A stretch of 64,000 nucleotides of DNA, taken from Mycobacterium sp. 4858 (GTDB lineage Bacteria; Actinomycetota; Actinomycetes; Mycobacteriales; Mycobacteriaceae). Each line of letters starts with the position of its first letter. Positions within the stretch are counted from its first letter, which is position 1. Where the stretch lies: contig NZ_LT968775.1 of the NCBI RefSeq assembly GCF_900240975.1, positions 248,001 through 312,000 of the forward strand, in the 5' to 3' direction. Made by a program: the position numbers and the translations under genes. The notes beneath the pieces were generated by a model that did not search any database, was not told the origin of the DNA, and saw only the letters and a list, made by a program, of their open reading frames with translations. Positions 19,342-28,882 of the stretch are shown here, one piece after another.

Positions 19342-21699
19342 GTGCTGCAAGCACTCACCCGCCTTGCCATCGCCGCGCCGCGCCGCATCATTGCGGTCGC
19401 TGCCTTGGTGCTCGTCGGGGCGGCGGTCTTCGGCCTCCCGGTGATCAACAAACTCTCGGGCGGCGGGTTTCAGGACCCGACCTCGGAGTCCGCGCGGGCG
19501 ACCAAAGTGCTTCGCGACAAGTTCAACCAGACCGATCAGCAAATGCTGATCGTGGTGACGGCCCCGGCCGGCGTCCAGAGCCACCAGGCGCGCGACGTCG
19601 GAACCGGCATCGCTAACCGCCTGAAGACATCGCCGTGGGTCTTGAATGTGTCCTCAGCGTGGACGTCACCGCCCCAGGCCGCCGCCCAACTGGTCAGCAA
19701 AGACCAGAAGTCGGGGATGATCGTGGCCGGCCTGAAGGGCGGGGAGAACGACGCCCAGAAGTACGCCGGCACCCTCACCGACGAACTGGTGCACGACCGC
19801 GACGGCGTCACCGTGCGCGCCGGGGGCATGGCCGTGGCGTATGCCCAGATCAACGATCAGAACGAGCGGGACCTCCTGTTGATGGAGTCCATCGCGATCC
19901 CGCTCAGCTTCGCGGTCCTGGTCTGGGTGCTGGGTGGTGTGGTGGCGGCGGCGCTGCCGATCGTGCTCGGCACGCTGGCCATCGGCTGCACCATGTCGGT
20001 GTTGCGGCTGATCACCTTCGCGACCGACGTCTCGACGTACGCCCTGGACCTGAGCATCGCGATGGGGCTTGCCCTGGCGATCGACTACAACCTGCTGATC
20101 ATCAGCCGCTACCGCGAGGAACTGGCCCGTAGCGGCGACCGGGAGCGGGCGCTGATGCGGACCATGGCCACCGCGGGCCGGACGGTGCTGTTCTCCGCCA
20201 CCACGGTCGGATTGTCGATGGCCGTGATGGCGGTGTTCCCGATGTACTTCTTGAAATCCTCGGCCTACACCATCGTGGCCACCGCGGTGATCGTGGCGGT
20301 GACGGCGATCGTGGTCACCCCGGCCGCGATCGCGCTGCTCGGCCCCCGGCTGGATGCGCTGGACGCGCGTCCGCTGCTGCATCGCATCCTGCACGGGCAG
20401 CGGTCGTTCCGGGATCACGCGCACAAACCGCTCGAGCAGCAGTTCTGGTACAGGTCGACCAGGTACGTGTTGCGCCACGCCCTGCCGGTGGGCCTCAGCG
20501 TGGTCGCGCTGCTGTTGTTGCTGGGGGTGCCGTTTTTGGGCGTGAAGTGGGGCTTTCCAGACGAGCGCGTGTTGCCCCGGTCGGCCTCGGCGCGCCAGGT
20601 CGCCGACATGCTCGACAACGATTTCGCCAACGGTTTCGGGACGGGGGTCACGGCGGTCGTTCCCGATGTACAGGGTGTGGGCCCGGCCGAGCTGGACCAC
20701 TATGCCGCCGCCCTGTCGCGCGTGTCCGACGTGTCCGCGGTCACCGCCCCGACCGGGACGTTCGTCGAGGGTCGGCGGGTGGGAGCGCCCGCCGCGGCCA
20801 CCGGCGCCGCCAACGGCAGCGCTTTCTTCACCGTGACCAGCAGCGCGCCGCTCTATTCGCCAGCCTCGAACACCCAGCTGGACCAACTGCACAAGGTCCC
20901 CGGACCGGCGGCGCGGTCGGTGGAGATGACGGGGCTGAGCCAGATCAACCGCGACGGCGTCGGCGCAATCACCAAGCGGTTGCCCGTCGTGTTCGCGCTG
21001 ATCGCCCTCATCACGTTCACGCTGCTGTTCCTGCTGACCGGCAGCGCGGTGCTGCCGCTGCAGGCACTGGCGTGCAACCTGCTGTCGCTGACGGCCGCGT
21101 TCGGGGCCATGGTGTGGATCTTCCAGGACGGCAACCTGGGTGCGCTGGGGACGACGCCCAACGGGACGTTGAACGCGAACATCCCAGTGCTGTTGTTCTG
21201 CATCGCCTTCGGGCTGGCGATGGACTACGAGGTGTTCCTGGTGTCGCGGATCCACGAATACTGGCTGGCGTCGCAGGCGATCGAGGAGACGCCGCCGACC
21301 GCCGCGGAGGCGCGCGCCGCCACGGACGAGAGCACGGCCTTGGGCATCGCGGGGATCGGGCGGGTGGTCACCACCGCGGCGCTGGTGATGTCGATCTCGT
21401 TCGCCGCGTTGATACCGGCGCACGTGTCCTTCATGCGGATGCTCGGGCTCGGCCTGACCCTTGCCGTATTGGCCGACGCCACCCTGGTGCGGATGGTCCT
21501 GGTTCCGGCGTTCATCCACCTGCTCGGCCGGTGGACGTGGTGGGCGCCCAAACCGTTGGAGTGGCTGCGGCAGCGGTCCGAGACCGGTGAAGACGCTGCC
21601 GCCGCGGTGGGGCAGCGTCGCTGGGCCGCCGACGCGCCGGAGCCGCAGCGCCCCTCGATCCGGAGGTGGCCCACCAAAGCCGCGTCCTACCGTGGCTGA
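19342..21699 (+). CDS. MmpL-type RND transporter
   Basis: 785 residues, start GTG at 19342 with AAAGG 7 bases upstream. Two repeats of one plus five transmembrane helices flank two periplasmic loops. The proton-relay signatures are MGLALAIDYNLLIISRYREE in the first half and AFGLAMDYEVFLVSRIHEYW in the second, each with the Asp-Tyr pair of the MMPL family. The family exports lipids, siderophores or drugs. At under 800 residues, with no long C-terminal tail, it belongs with the shorter MmpL-like proteins rather than MmpL3 or MmpL11. No mmpS is adjacent. A DMT-family gene follows after 66 bases and may share its transcript. Confidence 0.92.
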   Translation: MLQALTRLAIAAPRRIIAVAALVLVGAAVFGLPVINKLSGGGFQDPTSESARATKVLRDKFNQTDQQMLIVVTAPAGVQSHQARDVGTGIANRLKTSPWVLNVSSAWTSPPQAAAQLVSKDQKSGMIVAGLKGGENDAQKYAGTLTDELVHDRDGVTVRAGGMAVAYAQINDQNERDLLLMESIAIPLSFAVLVWVLGGVVAAALPIVLGTLAIGCTMSVLRLITFATDVSTYALDLSIAMGLALAIDYNLLIISRYREELARSGDRERALMRTMATAGRTVLFSATTVGLSMAVMAVFPMYFLKSSAYTIVATAVIVAVTAIVVTPAAIALLGPRLDALDARPLLHRILHGQRSFRDHAHKPLEQQFWYRSTRYVLRHALPVGLSVVALLLLLGVPFLGVKWGFPDERVLPRSASARQVADMLDNDFANGFGTGVTAVVPDVQGVGPAELDHYAAALSRVSDVSAVTAPTGTFVEGRRVGAPAAATGAANGSAFFTVTSSAPLYSPASNTQLDQLHKVPGPAARSVEMTGLSQINRDGVGAITKRLPVVFALIALITFTLLFLLTGSAVLPLQALACNLLSLTAAFGAMVWIFQDGNLGALGTTPNGTLNANIPVLLFCIAFGLAMDYEVFLVSRIHEYWLASQAIEETPPTAAEARAATDESTALGIAGIGRVVTTAALVMSISFAALIPAHVSFMRMLGLGLTLAVLADATLVRMVLVPAFIHLLGRWTWWAPKPLEWLRQRSETGEDAAAAVGQRRWAADAPEPQRPSIRRWPTKAASYRG

Positions 21700-21765
21700 T
21701 TCAACGAAATCCACTGCGGTGCAACGGTATTGGTGCTCATATCCGATCTCGACGGAGAACCCCTG

Positions 21766-22668
21766 ATGGCCAAGACGGATATCGCCATCCTGCTGGCGCT
21801 GGCCTCGGCGCTGTGCGTCGCGATCGGCGACGTGCTGCAGCAACGCGCCGCGCACTGCATCGAGGACCGCTCGGTTGGCCACGTCGAATTGTTCGCCACC
21901 CTGCTGCGCAATCAGCGGTGGTGGCTTGGCGCGCTGCTGCTCGCCGGGAGCGTCGCGTTGCAGGCGGCCGCGTTGGGTCAGGGATCGGTGCTGCTGGTCC
22001 AGGCGCTGCTGATGTGCTCGCTGCTGTTCGCGCTGCCGATCAACGCCCGGTTGTTCCATCGCAGGGTGACCGGGGCCGAGTGGATGTGGGCCGGCCTGCT
22101 CACCGCCGCGGTGACCGTGATCGTCGTCGTCGGCAATCCGCAGGCCGGTCAGGCCACCGCACCGCTTCGCACCTGGGCCGTGGTGGCCGTCGCCCTCGGC
22201 CCGTTGTTGGTCGCCTGCGTCGTTGCGGGCCGCATCCTCGGTGGCGCCGCCGCCGCGGTGCTGTTCGCGCTCGTATCGGGTTCGCTGTGGGGGATCTTCG
22301 CCGTTCTGGCCAAGGAGGTCGTCGCCCGGCTCGGCGATGGCGGATGGGCGGTGATCCGAGCCCCGGAGCTCTACGCGGCGATTCTGGTCATCGTGGGCGG
22401 GGTGGCGTGGAGCCAGGCGGCGTTTCGAGCCGGACCGCTGACCGCGTCGATGCCCACGCTTGAGGTGGCACAGCCGGTCGTGGGGGCGGTGCTGGGGGTG
22501 GTGGTGCTCGACGAGACGTTGAGCGCGGGCCGCGCCGGGATGGTCGCGTTGGCGGTGGCCGTCCTGGTGGTCGCGGTGGCCATCGTCCGGCTCGCGCGTG
22601 TCGAGGCCGGCGCGAGGTGCGATCGGGTCGAGGCCGAACTCCGCGACACGGTCGGCCAACCGGCCTGA
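21766..22668 (+). CDS. DMT/EamA-like multi-pass transporter
   Basis: 300 residues with about nine to ten hydrophobic helices in the drug/metabolite-transporter arrangement. These include MAKTDIAILLALASALCVAIG at the start and the typical end of the second repeat (LEVAQPVVGAVLGVVVLDE). The ATG at 21766 has GGAG 8 bases upstream; an in-frame GTG at 21730 is the alternative. The C-terminus is a short charged tail. Substrate unknown. It lies downstream of the MmpL gene in the same direction. Confidence 0.8.
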   Translation: MAKTDIAILLALASALCVAIGDVLQQRAAHCIEDRSVGHVELFATLLRNQRWWLGALLLAGSVALQAAALGQGSVLLVQALLMCSLLFALPINARLFHRRVTGAEWMWAGLLTAAVTVIVVVGNPQAGQATAPLRTWAVVAVALGPLLVACVVAGRILGGAAAAVLFALVSGSLWGIFAVLAKEVVARLGDGGWAVIRAPELYAAILVIVGGVAWSQAAFRAGPLTASMPTLEVAQPVVGAVLGVVVLDETLSAGRAGMVALAVAVLVVAVAIVRLARVEAGARCDRVEAELRDTVGQPA

Positions 22669-22728
22669 GGGTCCGCGACACCCGATCGCGGGCCCGCCGA
22701 TGTCGGCATGCGCGCACGAAAAACCCAT

Positions 22729-22734
22729 TACAAT
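22729..22734 (+). promoter_or_regulatory. Candidate -10 (TACAAT) for the L,D-transpeptidase gene
   Basis: TACAAT lies 60 bases upstream of the start in the most AT-rich stretch of the gap, next to an ATGCAT palindrome. No good -35 is visible, so this is only a suggestion. Confidence 0.3.
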
Positions 22735-22794
22735 GCATGCACTGTTTCTGGTCAGCGGTGACCAACTACATCGATTTTCGTGGAAGGTCACTCG

Positions 22795-23991
22795 ATGACG
22801 CCTTTGCGCAGACGACGGTCGTGGCTGGCTGCCGCGATCGCTTCGCTTGCTGTGTTCGGCGTTGCGTGCGGCAGTGGCCACACCGCGGCACCGGCCAGGG
22901 TCATCTTCGACAAGGGCACTCCATTCGCCGATCTGCTCGTCCCCAAGCTGACCGCCTCGGTGACCGACGGGGCCGTCGGCGTCACCGTGGATGCGCCGGT
23001 GACGGTGAGCGTCGCCGGCGGCGTCCTCGCATCGGTCAGCATGGTCAACGAGAACGGCAAGTCGATCAGCGGGCAGTTGAGCCCCGATGGTCTGCGCTGG
23101 TCTACCACCGAGCAACTCGGCTACAACAGGCGCTACACGCTGAGCGCCAAAGCGTTGGGCATGGGGGGCGCCGCGAATCGGCAGATGACCTTCCAGACCA
23201 GTTCCCCGGCTCACCTGACCATGCCCTACGTCTATCCGGGCGACGGTGACGTCGTCGGGGTCGGCGAGCCGGTGGCCATCCGCTTCGACGAGAACATCGC
23301 CGATCGGGCGGCGGCGCAGAAAGCCATCACCATCACCACGAACCCGCCCGTCGAGGGCGCGTTCTACTGGCTCAACAACCGCGAAGTGCGTTGGCGCCCA
23401 GAGCATTTCTGGAAATCGGGGACGGCCATCGATGTGGCGGTCAACACCTACGGCGTCGACCTGGGTGACGGGATGTTCGGCGAGGACAACGTCAAGACGC
23501 ACTTCACCGTCGGCGACGAGGTGATCTCGACCGCCGACGACACCACCAAGACCGTGACCGTGCGCGTCAACGGCGAAGTGGTCAAGACGATGCCGACGTC
23601 GATGGGCAAGGACAGCACGCCAACCGACAACGGCTTCTACATCATCGGCGGCCGCTTCAAGCACATCATCATGGATTCGTCGACCTACGGCGTTCCGGTC
23701 AACTCGCCCAACGGATATCGCACCGAAGTCGACTGGGCCACCCAGATGTCCTATAGCGGCGTCTTCGTGCACTCGGCGCCCTGGTCGGTCGGCGCCCAGG
23801 GTCACACCAACACCAGCCACGGGTGCCTGAACGTGAGCCCCAGCAACGCCGAGTGGTTCTACGACCACAGCAAGAGCGGCGATGTCGTCGAGGTGATCAA
23901 CACCGTGGGACCGACGCTGCCGGGCACCGAGGGCCTGGGCGACTGGAACATCCCCTGGCCGCAGTGGAAAGCGGGCAACGCCAACACCTGA
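22795..23991 (+). CDS. ldtB: L,D-transpeptidase 2 (LppS/LdtMt2 orthologue)
   Basis: 398-residue lipoprotein that makes 3-3 cross-links between meso-diaminopimelate residues of peptidoglycan. Close in sequence and context to Rv2518c. A signal peptide ends at a weak lipobox (FGVAC, Cys25). Two Ig-like domains follow, then the YkuD catalytic domain with [18 protein letters not shown] and SHGCLNVS, with catalytic Cys344. The C-terminal [12 protein letters not shown] segment is also conserved. I used the ATG at 22795 because AAGG precedes it at about 8 bases; the GTG at 22780 overlaps that site. L,D-transpeptidases are the carbapenem-sensitive cross-linking enzymes of mycobacteria. Confidence 0.96.
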   Translation: MTPLRRRRSWLAAAIASLAVFGVACGSGHTAAPARVIFDKGTPFADLLVPKLTASVTDGAVGVTVDAPVTVSVAGGVLASVSMVNENGKSISGQLSPDGLRWSTTEQLGYNRRYTLSAKALGMGGAANRQMTFQTSSPAHLTMPYVYPGDGDVVGVGEPVAIRFDENIADRAAAQKAITITTNPPVEGAFYWLNNREVRWRPEHFWKSGTAIDVAVNTYGVDLGDGMFGEDNVKTHFTVGDEVISTADDTTKTVTVRVNGEVVKTMPTSMGKDSTPTDNGFYIIGGRFKHIIMDSSTYGVPVNSPNGYRTEVDWATQMSYSGVFVHSAPWSVGAQGHTNTSHGCLNVSPSNAEWFYDHSKSGDVVEVINTVGPTLPGTEGLGDWNIPWPQWKAGNANT

Positions 23992-24025
23992 CGCGTCGGG
24001 CAGGAGCGTACTTCCTGCCGAGTGG

Positions 24026-24099
24026 GGTGGCTGACGGGACTCGAACCCGCGACACCCAGGATCACAACCTGGTGCTCTACCAGCTGAACTACAGCCACC
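24026..24099 (-). tRNA. tRNA-His (GTG)
   Basis: Minus-strand cloverleaf with acceptor GTGGCTG/CAGCCAC extended by the G-1:C73 pair diagnostic of tRNA-His. The anticodon loop is TTGTGAT (anticodon GTG) and the T-arm contains GGTTCGAGTCC. CCA is not encoded. It lies in the gap between the convergent ldtB and orn genes. Confidence 0.95.
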
Positions 24100-24144
24100 A
24101 TTGCCGCCATCCGGCCTTTCGGCCAACGAGCGGCGACGTCGATA

Positions 24145-24792
24145 CTAGCCGGTCGGTGGCTCGGGGGCCGAATCGATTGGTCCCGGTGTGCCCTTTCCGC
24201 CGTCCAGATCGGCGACCACGGCCTCGATCTCGCTGGTAGACGGCCCCGGCGGGGCGACGAACGCGGTCTGGCGGTAATACCGCAGCTCGCGGATGGATTC
24301 GTGAATGTCGGCCAGCGCCCGGTGGGCGAGCCCCTTGACCGGCTGGCCGAAGTAGATGCGCGGATACCAGCGCCGGCAGAGTTCCTTGATGGAGCTCACG
24401 TCGATCATCCGGTAATGCAGGAACGAGTCCAGCGCGGGCATGTCGCGGGCGATGAACGCGCGGTCGGTGGCGATGGAATTGCCCGCCAGCGGCGCCGTCT
24501 TGGGTTGCTTGACGTGCTTGCCGACGTAATCGAGCACCATGGCCTCGGCGGTCGCCAGGTCCACGGTGGACGCCCGCACCTCGTCGATCAACCCTGAACG
24601 CGTGTGCATTTCGGTGACGACGTCGATCATCGACGACAGCGCGGCCTCGTCGGCGTGGATCACCACGTCGACGCCGTCCCCCAAAATGTTCAGATCGGCG
24701 TCGGTGACCAGGGCCGCGATCTCGATCAGCTTGTCCGACCCGAGATCCAGCCCGGTCATCTCGCAGTCGATCCACACCAACTCGTCTCGCAC
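24145..24792 (-). CDS. orn: Oligoribonuclease
   Basis: 215-residue DEDDh 3'-5' exoribonuclease that degrades 2-5-nt RNAs and nanoRNAs such as pGpG to mononucleotides. Motifs: Exo[11 protein letters not shown], ExoII with [15 protein letters not shown], and Exo[14 protein letters not shown] with the catalytic His. I set the start at the GTG at 24792 ([12 protein letters not shown]), which matches the start of Rv2511 and gives the same length. GTGs or an ATG up to 24819 are in frame but lack a ribosome-binding site. The C-terminal 30 residues are variable. Confidence 0.92.
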   Translation of the reverse strand: MRDELVWIDCEMTGLDLGSDKLIEIAALVTDADLNILGDGVDVVIHADEAALSSMIDVVTEMHTRSGLIDEVRASTVDLATAEAMVLDYVGKHVKQPKTAPLAGNSIATDRAFIARDMPALDSFLHYRMIDVSSIKELCRRWYPRIYFGQPVKGLAHRALADIHESIRELRYYRQTAFVAPPGPSTSEIEAVVADLDGGKGTPGPIDSAPEPPTG

Positions 24793-24913
24793 AGCGCTCA
24801 CACTAGGCCCAGGCGGCACTTACGTTGCCCGTCGCCCCCAAATCCCTCGGAGAAGTAGGGTGAGCGTTGCCGGACCGCATGCCGAACCACTGGAGAACGG
24901 GGGGTGCGCCACG

Positions 24914-26485
24914 ATGAGTGCCGAATCGGCGGAGACGCCCGCGCGCCGGATCGCGAACGGCTACGCCGTCGACGGGCAGGCGCTCGAACTGGGCACGGTC
25001 GTCGTCGACGGCGCGGCCGACCCGACGGCCCAGATCCGCATCCCGCTGTCCACCATCAACAGGCACGGTCTGGTGGCCGGCGCCACCGGAACCGGCAAGA
25101 CCAAGACGCTGCAGCTGATCGCCGAACAACTCAGCGCCGCGGGCGTTGCGGTGATGATGGCCGACGTCAAGGGCGACCTGTCGGGCCTGGCCCGGCCGGG
25201 GGAGGCCAACGAGAAGACCGCGGCGCGCGCCAAGGACACCGGCGATGACTGGGCGGCCACCGGATTCCCGGTCGAATTCCTGTCACTGGGCACAGGCGGG
25301 GTGGGCGTGCCGGTCCGCGCGACCGTTGCCAGCTTCGGTCCGGTTCTGTTGTCGAAAGTGCTGGGGCTCAACGCCACTCAAGAGTCGACGCTGGGACTGA
25401 TCTTCCACTGGGCCAAGGAGAACGATCGTCCGCTGGTGGCGCTGGACGATCTGCGTGGCGTCATCAGCCACCTGGCCAGTGACGAGGGCAAGGCCGACCT
25501 GAGAGACCTCGGCGGGGTCTCGCCGACGACGGCCGGCGTCATCCTGCGGGCGCTGGTGAACCTCGCCGCCGAGGGCGGCGACACGTTCTTCGGTGAGCCG
25601 AAGCTCGACCCCCAGGATCTGCTGCGCGTCGACAATCAGGGCCACGGCATCATCTCGCTGCTCGAGTTCAGCGGTCAGTCGCTGCGCCCGGTCATCTTCT
25701 CCACGTTCCTGATGTGGGTGCTCGCCGACTTGTTCGCGGTGCTGCCCGAAGTCGGTGACGTCGACAAGCCCAAGTTGGTCTTCTTCTTCGACGAGGCGCA
25801 CCTGTTGTTCGCCGACGCGTCCAAGGCGTTCCTGGAGCAAGTCGAGCAGACCGTCAAGCTGATTCGCTCCAAGGGCGTCGGGGTGTTCTTCTGCACGCAG
25901 CTGCCCACGGACCTGCCCAACGACGTGCTCTCCCAGCTGGGTGCCCGAATCCAGCACGCGCTGCGGGCCTTCACCCCCGACGACCAGCAGGCGTTGGCCA
26001 AGACGGTGCGGACCTATCCGAAAACCGATGTTTACGACCTGGAATCGGCGTTGACATCGCTGGGCATCGGGGAGGCCGTCGTCACCGTGCTGTCGGAGAA
26101 GGGGGTGCCCACCCCCGTCGCGTGGACCCGCATGCGGGTGCCGCGCTCGTTGATGGCTTCGATCGGTGACGACGCGATCGCGCGGGCGGCGAAAGACAGT
26201 CCGCTGCAGGCGAAGTACGGTCAAACGGTTCAACGACCGGCGCAGCCCCAGGCCGGTCCGCGGGACGGACAAGCCGGTGCGCCGCAGCCACCGCAGGCGC
26301 AGTCGGAGTACCCGCCCGTGCCGCGCAACGAGCCTCCACCGCCGATGCCGGCGCCGGCGGAGCCGAAAGGGCCCGCGGTGTGGGAGGAGGTGCTGAACAA
26401 CCCCACCGTGAAAAGCGGTATCAACACGGCAATACGCGAGATTACGAAGAACCTGTTCGGCACCGGCCGAGGCCGCCGCCGCTGA
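24914..26485 (+). CDS. HerA-like ATPase (DUF853)
   Basis: 523 residues, orthologous by position to Rv2510c. Walker A GATGTGKT at residues 56-63, MADVKGDLSGLA after it, and a Walker B in KLVFFFDEAHLLF near residue 290. A sensor-like stretch FFCTQLPTDLPNDVLSQLG and an arginine-rich HALRAFTPDDQQAL region complete the FtsK/HerA fold. The last 100 residues are a Pro/Gln-rich linker and a short helical tail. The protein is probably a hexameric DNA-translocating or nucleic-acid ATPase; no direct function is known. The ATG at 24914 starts MSAESAETPARRI. It converges on the SDR gene with a 3-base gap. Confidence 0.9.
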   Translation: MSAESAETPARRIANGYAVDGQALELGTVVVDGAADPTAQIRIPLSTINRHGLVAGATGTGKTKTLQLIAEQLSAAGVAVMMADVKGDLSGLARPGEANEKTAARAKDTGDDWAATGFPVEFLSLGTGGVGVPVRATVASFGPVLLSKVLGLNATQESTLGLIFHWAKENDRPLVALDDLRGVISHLASDEGKADLRDLGGVSPTTAGVILRALVNLAAEGGDTFFGEPKLDPQDLLRVDNQGHGIISLLEFSGQSLRPVIFSTFLMWVLADLFAVLPEVGDVDKPKLVFFFDEAHLLFADASKAFLEQVEQTVKLIRSKGVGVFFCTQLPTDLPNDVLSQLGARIQHALRAFTPDDQQALAKTVRTYPKTDVYDLESALTSLGIGEAVVTVLSEKGVPTPVAWTRMRVPRSLMASIGDDAIARAAKDSPLQAKYGQTVQRPAQPQAGPRDGQAGAPQPPQAQSEYPPVPRNEPPPPMPAPAEPKGPAVWEEVLNNPTVKSGINTAIREITKNLFGTGRGRRR

Positions 26486-26488
26486 CCT

Positions 26489-27295
26489 TTAGCCGCCGCC
26501 GAGCTTCTTGTAGAAGCTGCCCACGATCGGCGCGACGATAGCGCGGGGAGCGTACCCGCTGGCCACCGACATCGCCTTCGACGTCAGGCCCGGTACGACC
26601 CGCATCTTGTTGCGCGCCAACGCATCCAGCGACAGCTTCGCGGTGTGCTCGGTCGAGATCCACAGGAAGTCCGGCACCAGCCGTTCGACCAGCGACCGTT
26701 CGGCGTCATCCGGGAGGTCGGTGCGCACCGGTCCCGGCGCCAGCAGCGTGACGTGTACACCCGAGTTGCGCAGTTCGCCGCGCAGCGACTCGCTGAAGGT
26801 GTTCGCGAACGCCTTGCTGGCCGCATAGGTCGCGTTGTAGGGGATCGGCGAATTGCCCGCAGCCGAACCGGAAATCAGGATGCCGCCGGCCCTGCGCTCG
26901 ACCATGCCGGGCAGCACCGCGAGCGCGAGGTCGTGCACGCCCAGCACATTCAGCTGCAGCTGGGCCTTCTCGACCGCCGGGTCCAGCGTCGCCACCGGAC
27001 CGAAGGTCGCGGTGCCGGCGTTGGCGCACAGGATCGAGATGGGCCGGGCGGCCAGTTCGTCGCACAGCTTCGCGCGTTCGCCGGGATCGGCCAGGTCCGC
27101 GGGCCGCACGTCGACCGCGACGCGGTACTTGTCGCTCAGGCGGGCGGCGAGCGCGTTGAGCAGGTCTTCGCGCCGGGCGGTGACGATCAGGCTGTGGCCG
27201 CGGGCGGCCAGTTCAGTGGCTAGCGCTTCACCGATGTTCTGCGAAGCGCCGGTGACGACGGCGCGCGCGTCCGGGCTGGGAGCGGGGATCGGCAT
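26489..27295 (-). CDS. Short-chain dehydrogenase/reductase
   Basis: 268 residues, matching the length and place of Rv2509. Classical SDR: the cofactor motif VVTGASQNIG differs from TGxxxGIG by Asn in the last variable position, NAG is in LCANAGTATFG, the catalytic Ser is in GSAAGNS, and YNATYAASK supplies Tyr and Lys. TARREDLLNAL after beta-2 suggests NADP. The ATG at 27295 starts MPIPAPSPDARAVVTGAS. The frame is open further upstream only because the 56-bp minisatellite there happens to lack stops. Confidence 0.9.
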   Translation of the reverse strand: MPIPAPSPDARAVVTGASQNIGEALATELAARGHSLIVTARREDLLNALAARLSDKYRVAVDVRPADLADPGERAKLCDELAARPISILCANAGTATFGPVATLDPAVEKAQLQLNVLGVHDLALAVLPGMVERRAGGILISGSAAGNSPIPYNATYAASKAFANTFSESLRGELRNSGVHVTLLAPGPVRTDLPDDAERSLVERLVPDFLWISTEHTAKLSLDALARNKMRVVPGLTSKAMSVASGYAPRAIVAPIVGSFYKKLGGG

Positions 27296-27317
27296 GAGCC
27301 AATCGTAGACAGCCGCC

Positions 27318-27524
27318 GCGGCGAAGCCGGGCGCGGCGGGTCGACTGCGCAACACAACGCAGCGATCGCGAGCGCGGCGCAGCCGGGCGCGGCGGGTCGA
27401 CTGCGGAACACAACGCAGCGATCGCGAGCGCGGCGAAGCCGGGCGCGGCGGGTCGACTGCGGAACACAACGCAGCGATCGCGAGCGCGGCGAAGCCGGGC
27501 GCGGCGGGTCGACTGCGGAACACA
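27318..27524. repeat. 56-bp minisatellite, 3.7 copies, in a divergent promoter region
   Basis: Units start at 27318, 27374, 27430 and 27486, exactly 56 bp apart; the last stops after 39 bases. Copies 2, 3 and 4 match except one base (GGCGCAG against GGCGAAG in copy 2), and copy 1 has one different base (TGCGCAAC against TGCGGAAC). Each unit contains GGTCGACTGCGGAACACA, and the full units also contain GCGATCGCG. The array fills nearly all of the 242-base gap between the divergent SDR and MFS starts, so copy number would change promoter spacing. It has the form of a mycobacterial VNTR locus. Confidence 0.95.
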
Positions 27525-27537
27525 TAGGCTGCCGGGC

Positions 27538-28878
27538 ATGGGCCAGCCGTCGTCGCGTTCTCTCACGCCCGTGCCGTCCCGAGTGGTGGCGTGGGCGCTG
27601 TGGGACTGCGGCTCCACCGGCCTGAACGCGATCGTGGCGACCTTCGTCTTCGCCGTGTACCTGACCAGCAGCGTGGGGGTGGGCATCTCCGGCGGCACCA
27701 CGCCGGCGAGTTGGTTGGGGCGTGCGGCGGCAATCGCCGGGTTGACCGTCGCGCTGCTGGCGCCGGCCGTCGGCGTCTGGGTGGAGTCACCGCATCGCAG
27801 GCGGGTGGCCCTGAGCGTGCTGACCGCGCTCGCCGTCGCGCTCACGTGTGCGATGTTCTTCGTCCACGACCGCCCCGGCTACCTGTGGGCGGGGCTGGTA
27901 CTGATGGGCGCGACGGCGGCGTGCGGTGACCTGGCCAGCGTCCCGTATAACGCGATGCTGCGCCAACTTTCGACGCCGCAGACCGCCGGCCGGATCTCCG
28001 GGTTGGGCTGGGCGGCGGGCTACGTCGGCAGCGTCCTGCTGCTGCTGGTAGTCTACAGCGGGTTCATCTCGGGCTCGGGCTCGGGTCCGCACGCGACGCG
28101 GGGGCTGCTGCGGGTGCCTCTTCACGACGGCCTCTACGTCCGGGAGGCGATGCTGGTCGCGGCGGCGTGGCTGGCGATCTTTGCCCTGCCATTGCTGTTC
28201 GTCGCACACCGGCTTCCCGACTCGGCCGAGGTGCACGAGCCGACCAGCATGCTCGGCGGCTACCGCAAGCTGTTCACGGAGGTGTCCGCCGAATGGCGGC
28301 GCGACCGCAACCTGGTCTACTTCCTGTTCGCGAGCGCGCTGTTCCGGGACGGGCTGGCGGCGATCTTCGCTTTCGGCGCCGTGCTCGGCGTCAACGTCTA
28401 CGGCATCTCCCAGGGCGACGTGCTCATCTTCGGAGTGGTGGCCAGCGTGGTCGCGGCGGTGGGCGCGGTGCTGGGCGGGTTCGTCGATCACCGGATCGGG
28501 TCGAAGCCCGTCATCGTGGGGTCGCTGGCCGCGATCGTTGTTCTGGGCCTCACCCTGATGCTGCTGTCGGGTTCGGTGGCCTTCTGGACGTGCGGCCTGC
28601 TGCTGTGCATGTTCATCGGGCCGTCGCAGTCGTCCTCACGTGCACTGCTGCTGCAGATGGCCAAGCACGGGCGGGAAGGCGTCGCGTTCGGCCTGTACAC
28701 CATGACCGGGCGGGCGGTGGCGTTCGTCGCGCCGTGGTTGTTCTCCGTGTTCGTGGACATATTCGGCGCCGTGCGCGCAGGCCTCGGTGGCATCTCGCTG
28801 GTGCTGATCGCCGGCCTGCTCGCCATGCTGGCGGTTCGGGTCCCTGCGCGCGGTGCCCTCGCGGCCGAACCGACGTAG
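27538..28878 (+). CDS. MFS/Atg22-like transporter
   Basis: 446 residues with 12 predicted membrane helices, orthologous by position to Rv2508c. The N-terminal half has WALWDCGSTGLNAIVATFVFAVYL and PYNAMLRQLSTP between helices 4 and 5, characteristic of the Atg22/UMF1-type major-facilitator branch. The central loop (EPTSMLGGYRKLFTEVSAEW) is cytosolic, and FIGPSQSSSRALLLQM lies in the second half. Atg22 homologues in fungi export amino acids from vacuoles; the bacterial substrate is unknown. Start ATG 27538 lies 13 bases after the minisatellite. Confidence 0.85.
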   Translation: MGQPSSRSLTPVPSRVVAWALWDCGSTGLNAIVATFVFAVYLTSSVGVGISGGTTPASWLGRAAAIAGLTVALLAPAVGVWVESPHRRRVALSVLTALAVALTCAMFFVHDRPGYLWAGLVLMGATAACGDLASVPYNAMLRQLSTPQTAGRISGLGWAAGYVGSVLLLLVVYSGFISGSGSGPHATRGLLRVPLHDGLYVREAMLVAAAWLAIFALPLLFVAHRLPDSAEVHEPTSMLGGYRKLFTEVSAEWRRDRNLVYFLFASALFRDGLAAIFAFGAVLGVNVYGISQGDVLIFGVVASVVAAVGAVLGGFVDHRIGSKPVIVGSLAAIVVLGLTLMLLSGSVAFWTCGLLLCMFIGPSQSSSRALLLQMAKHGREGVAFGLYTMTGRAVAFVAPWLFSVFVDIFGAVRAGLGGISLVLIAGLLAMLAVRVPARGALAAEPT

Positions 28879-28882
28879 GGGC

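Noticed and set aside
19666..24126. Minus-strand open frame of 1,486 codons
   Set aside because: It lies antisense to the MmpL, DMT and L,D-transpeptidase genes, has an Arg/His/Gln/Gly composition typical of reverse reading of high-GC genes, and shows no domain.
27318..27524. Possible CRISPR array
   Set aside because: The 56-bp units are contiguous with no unique spacers and no cas genes are nearby; this is a minisatellite.
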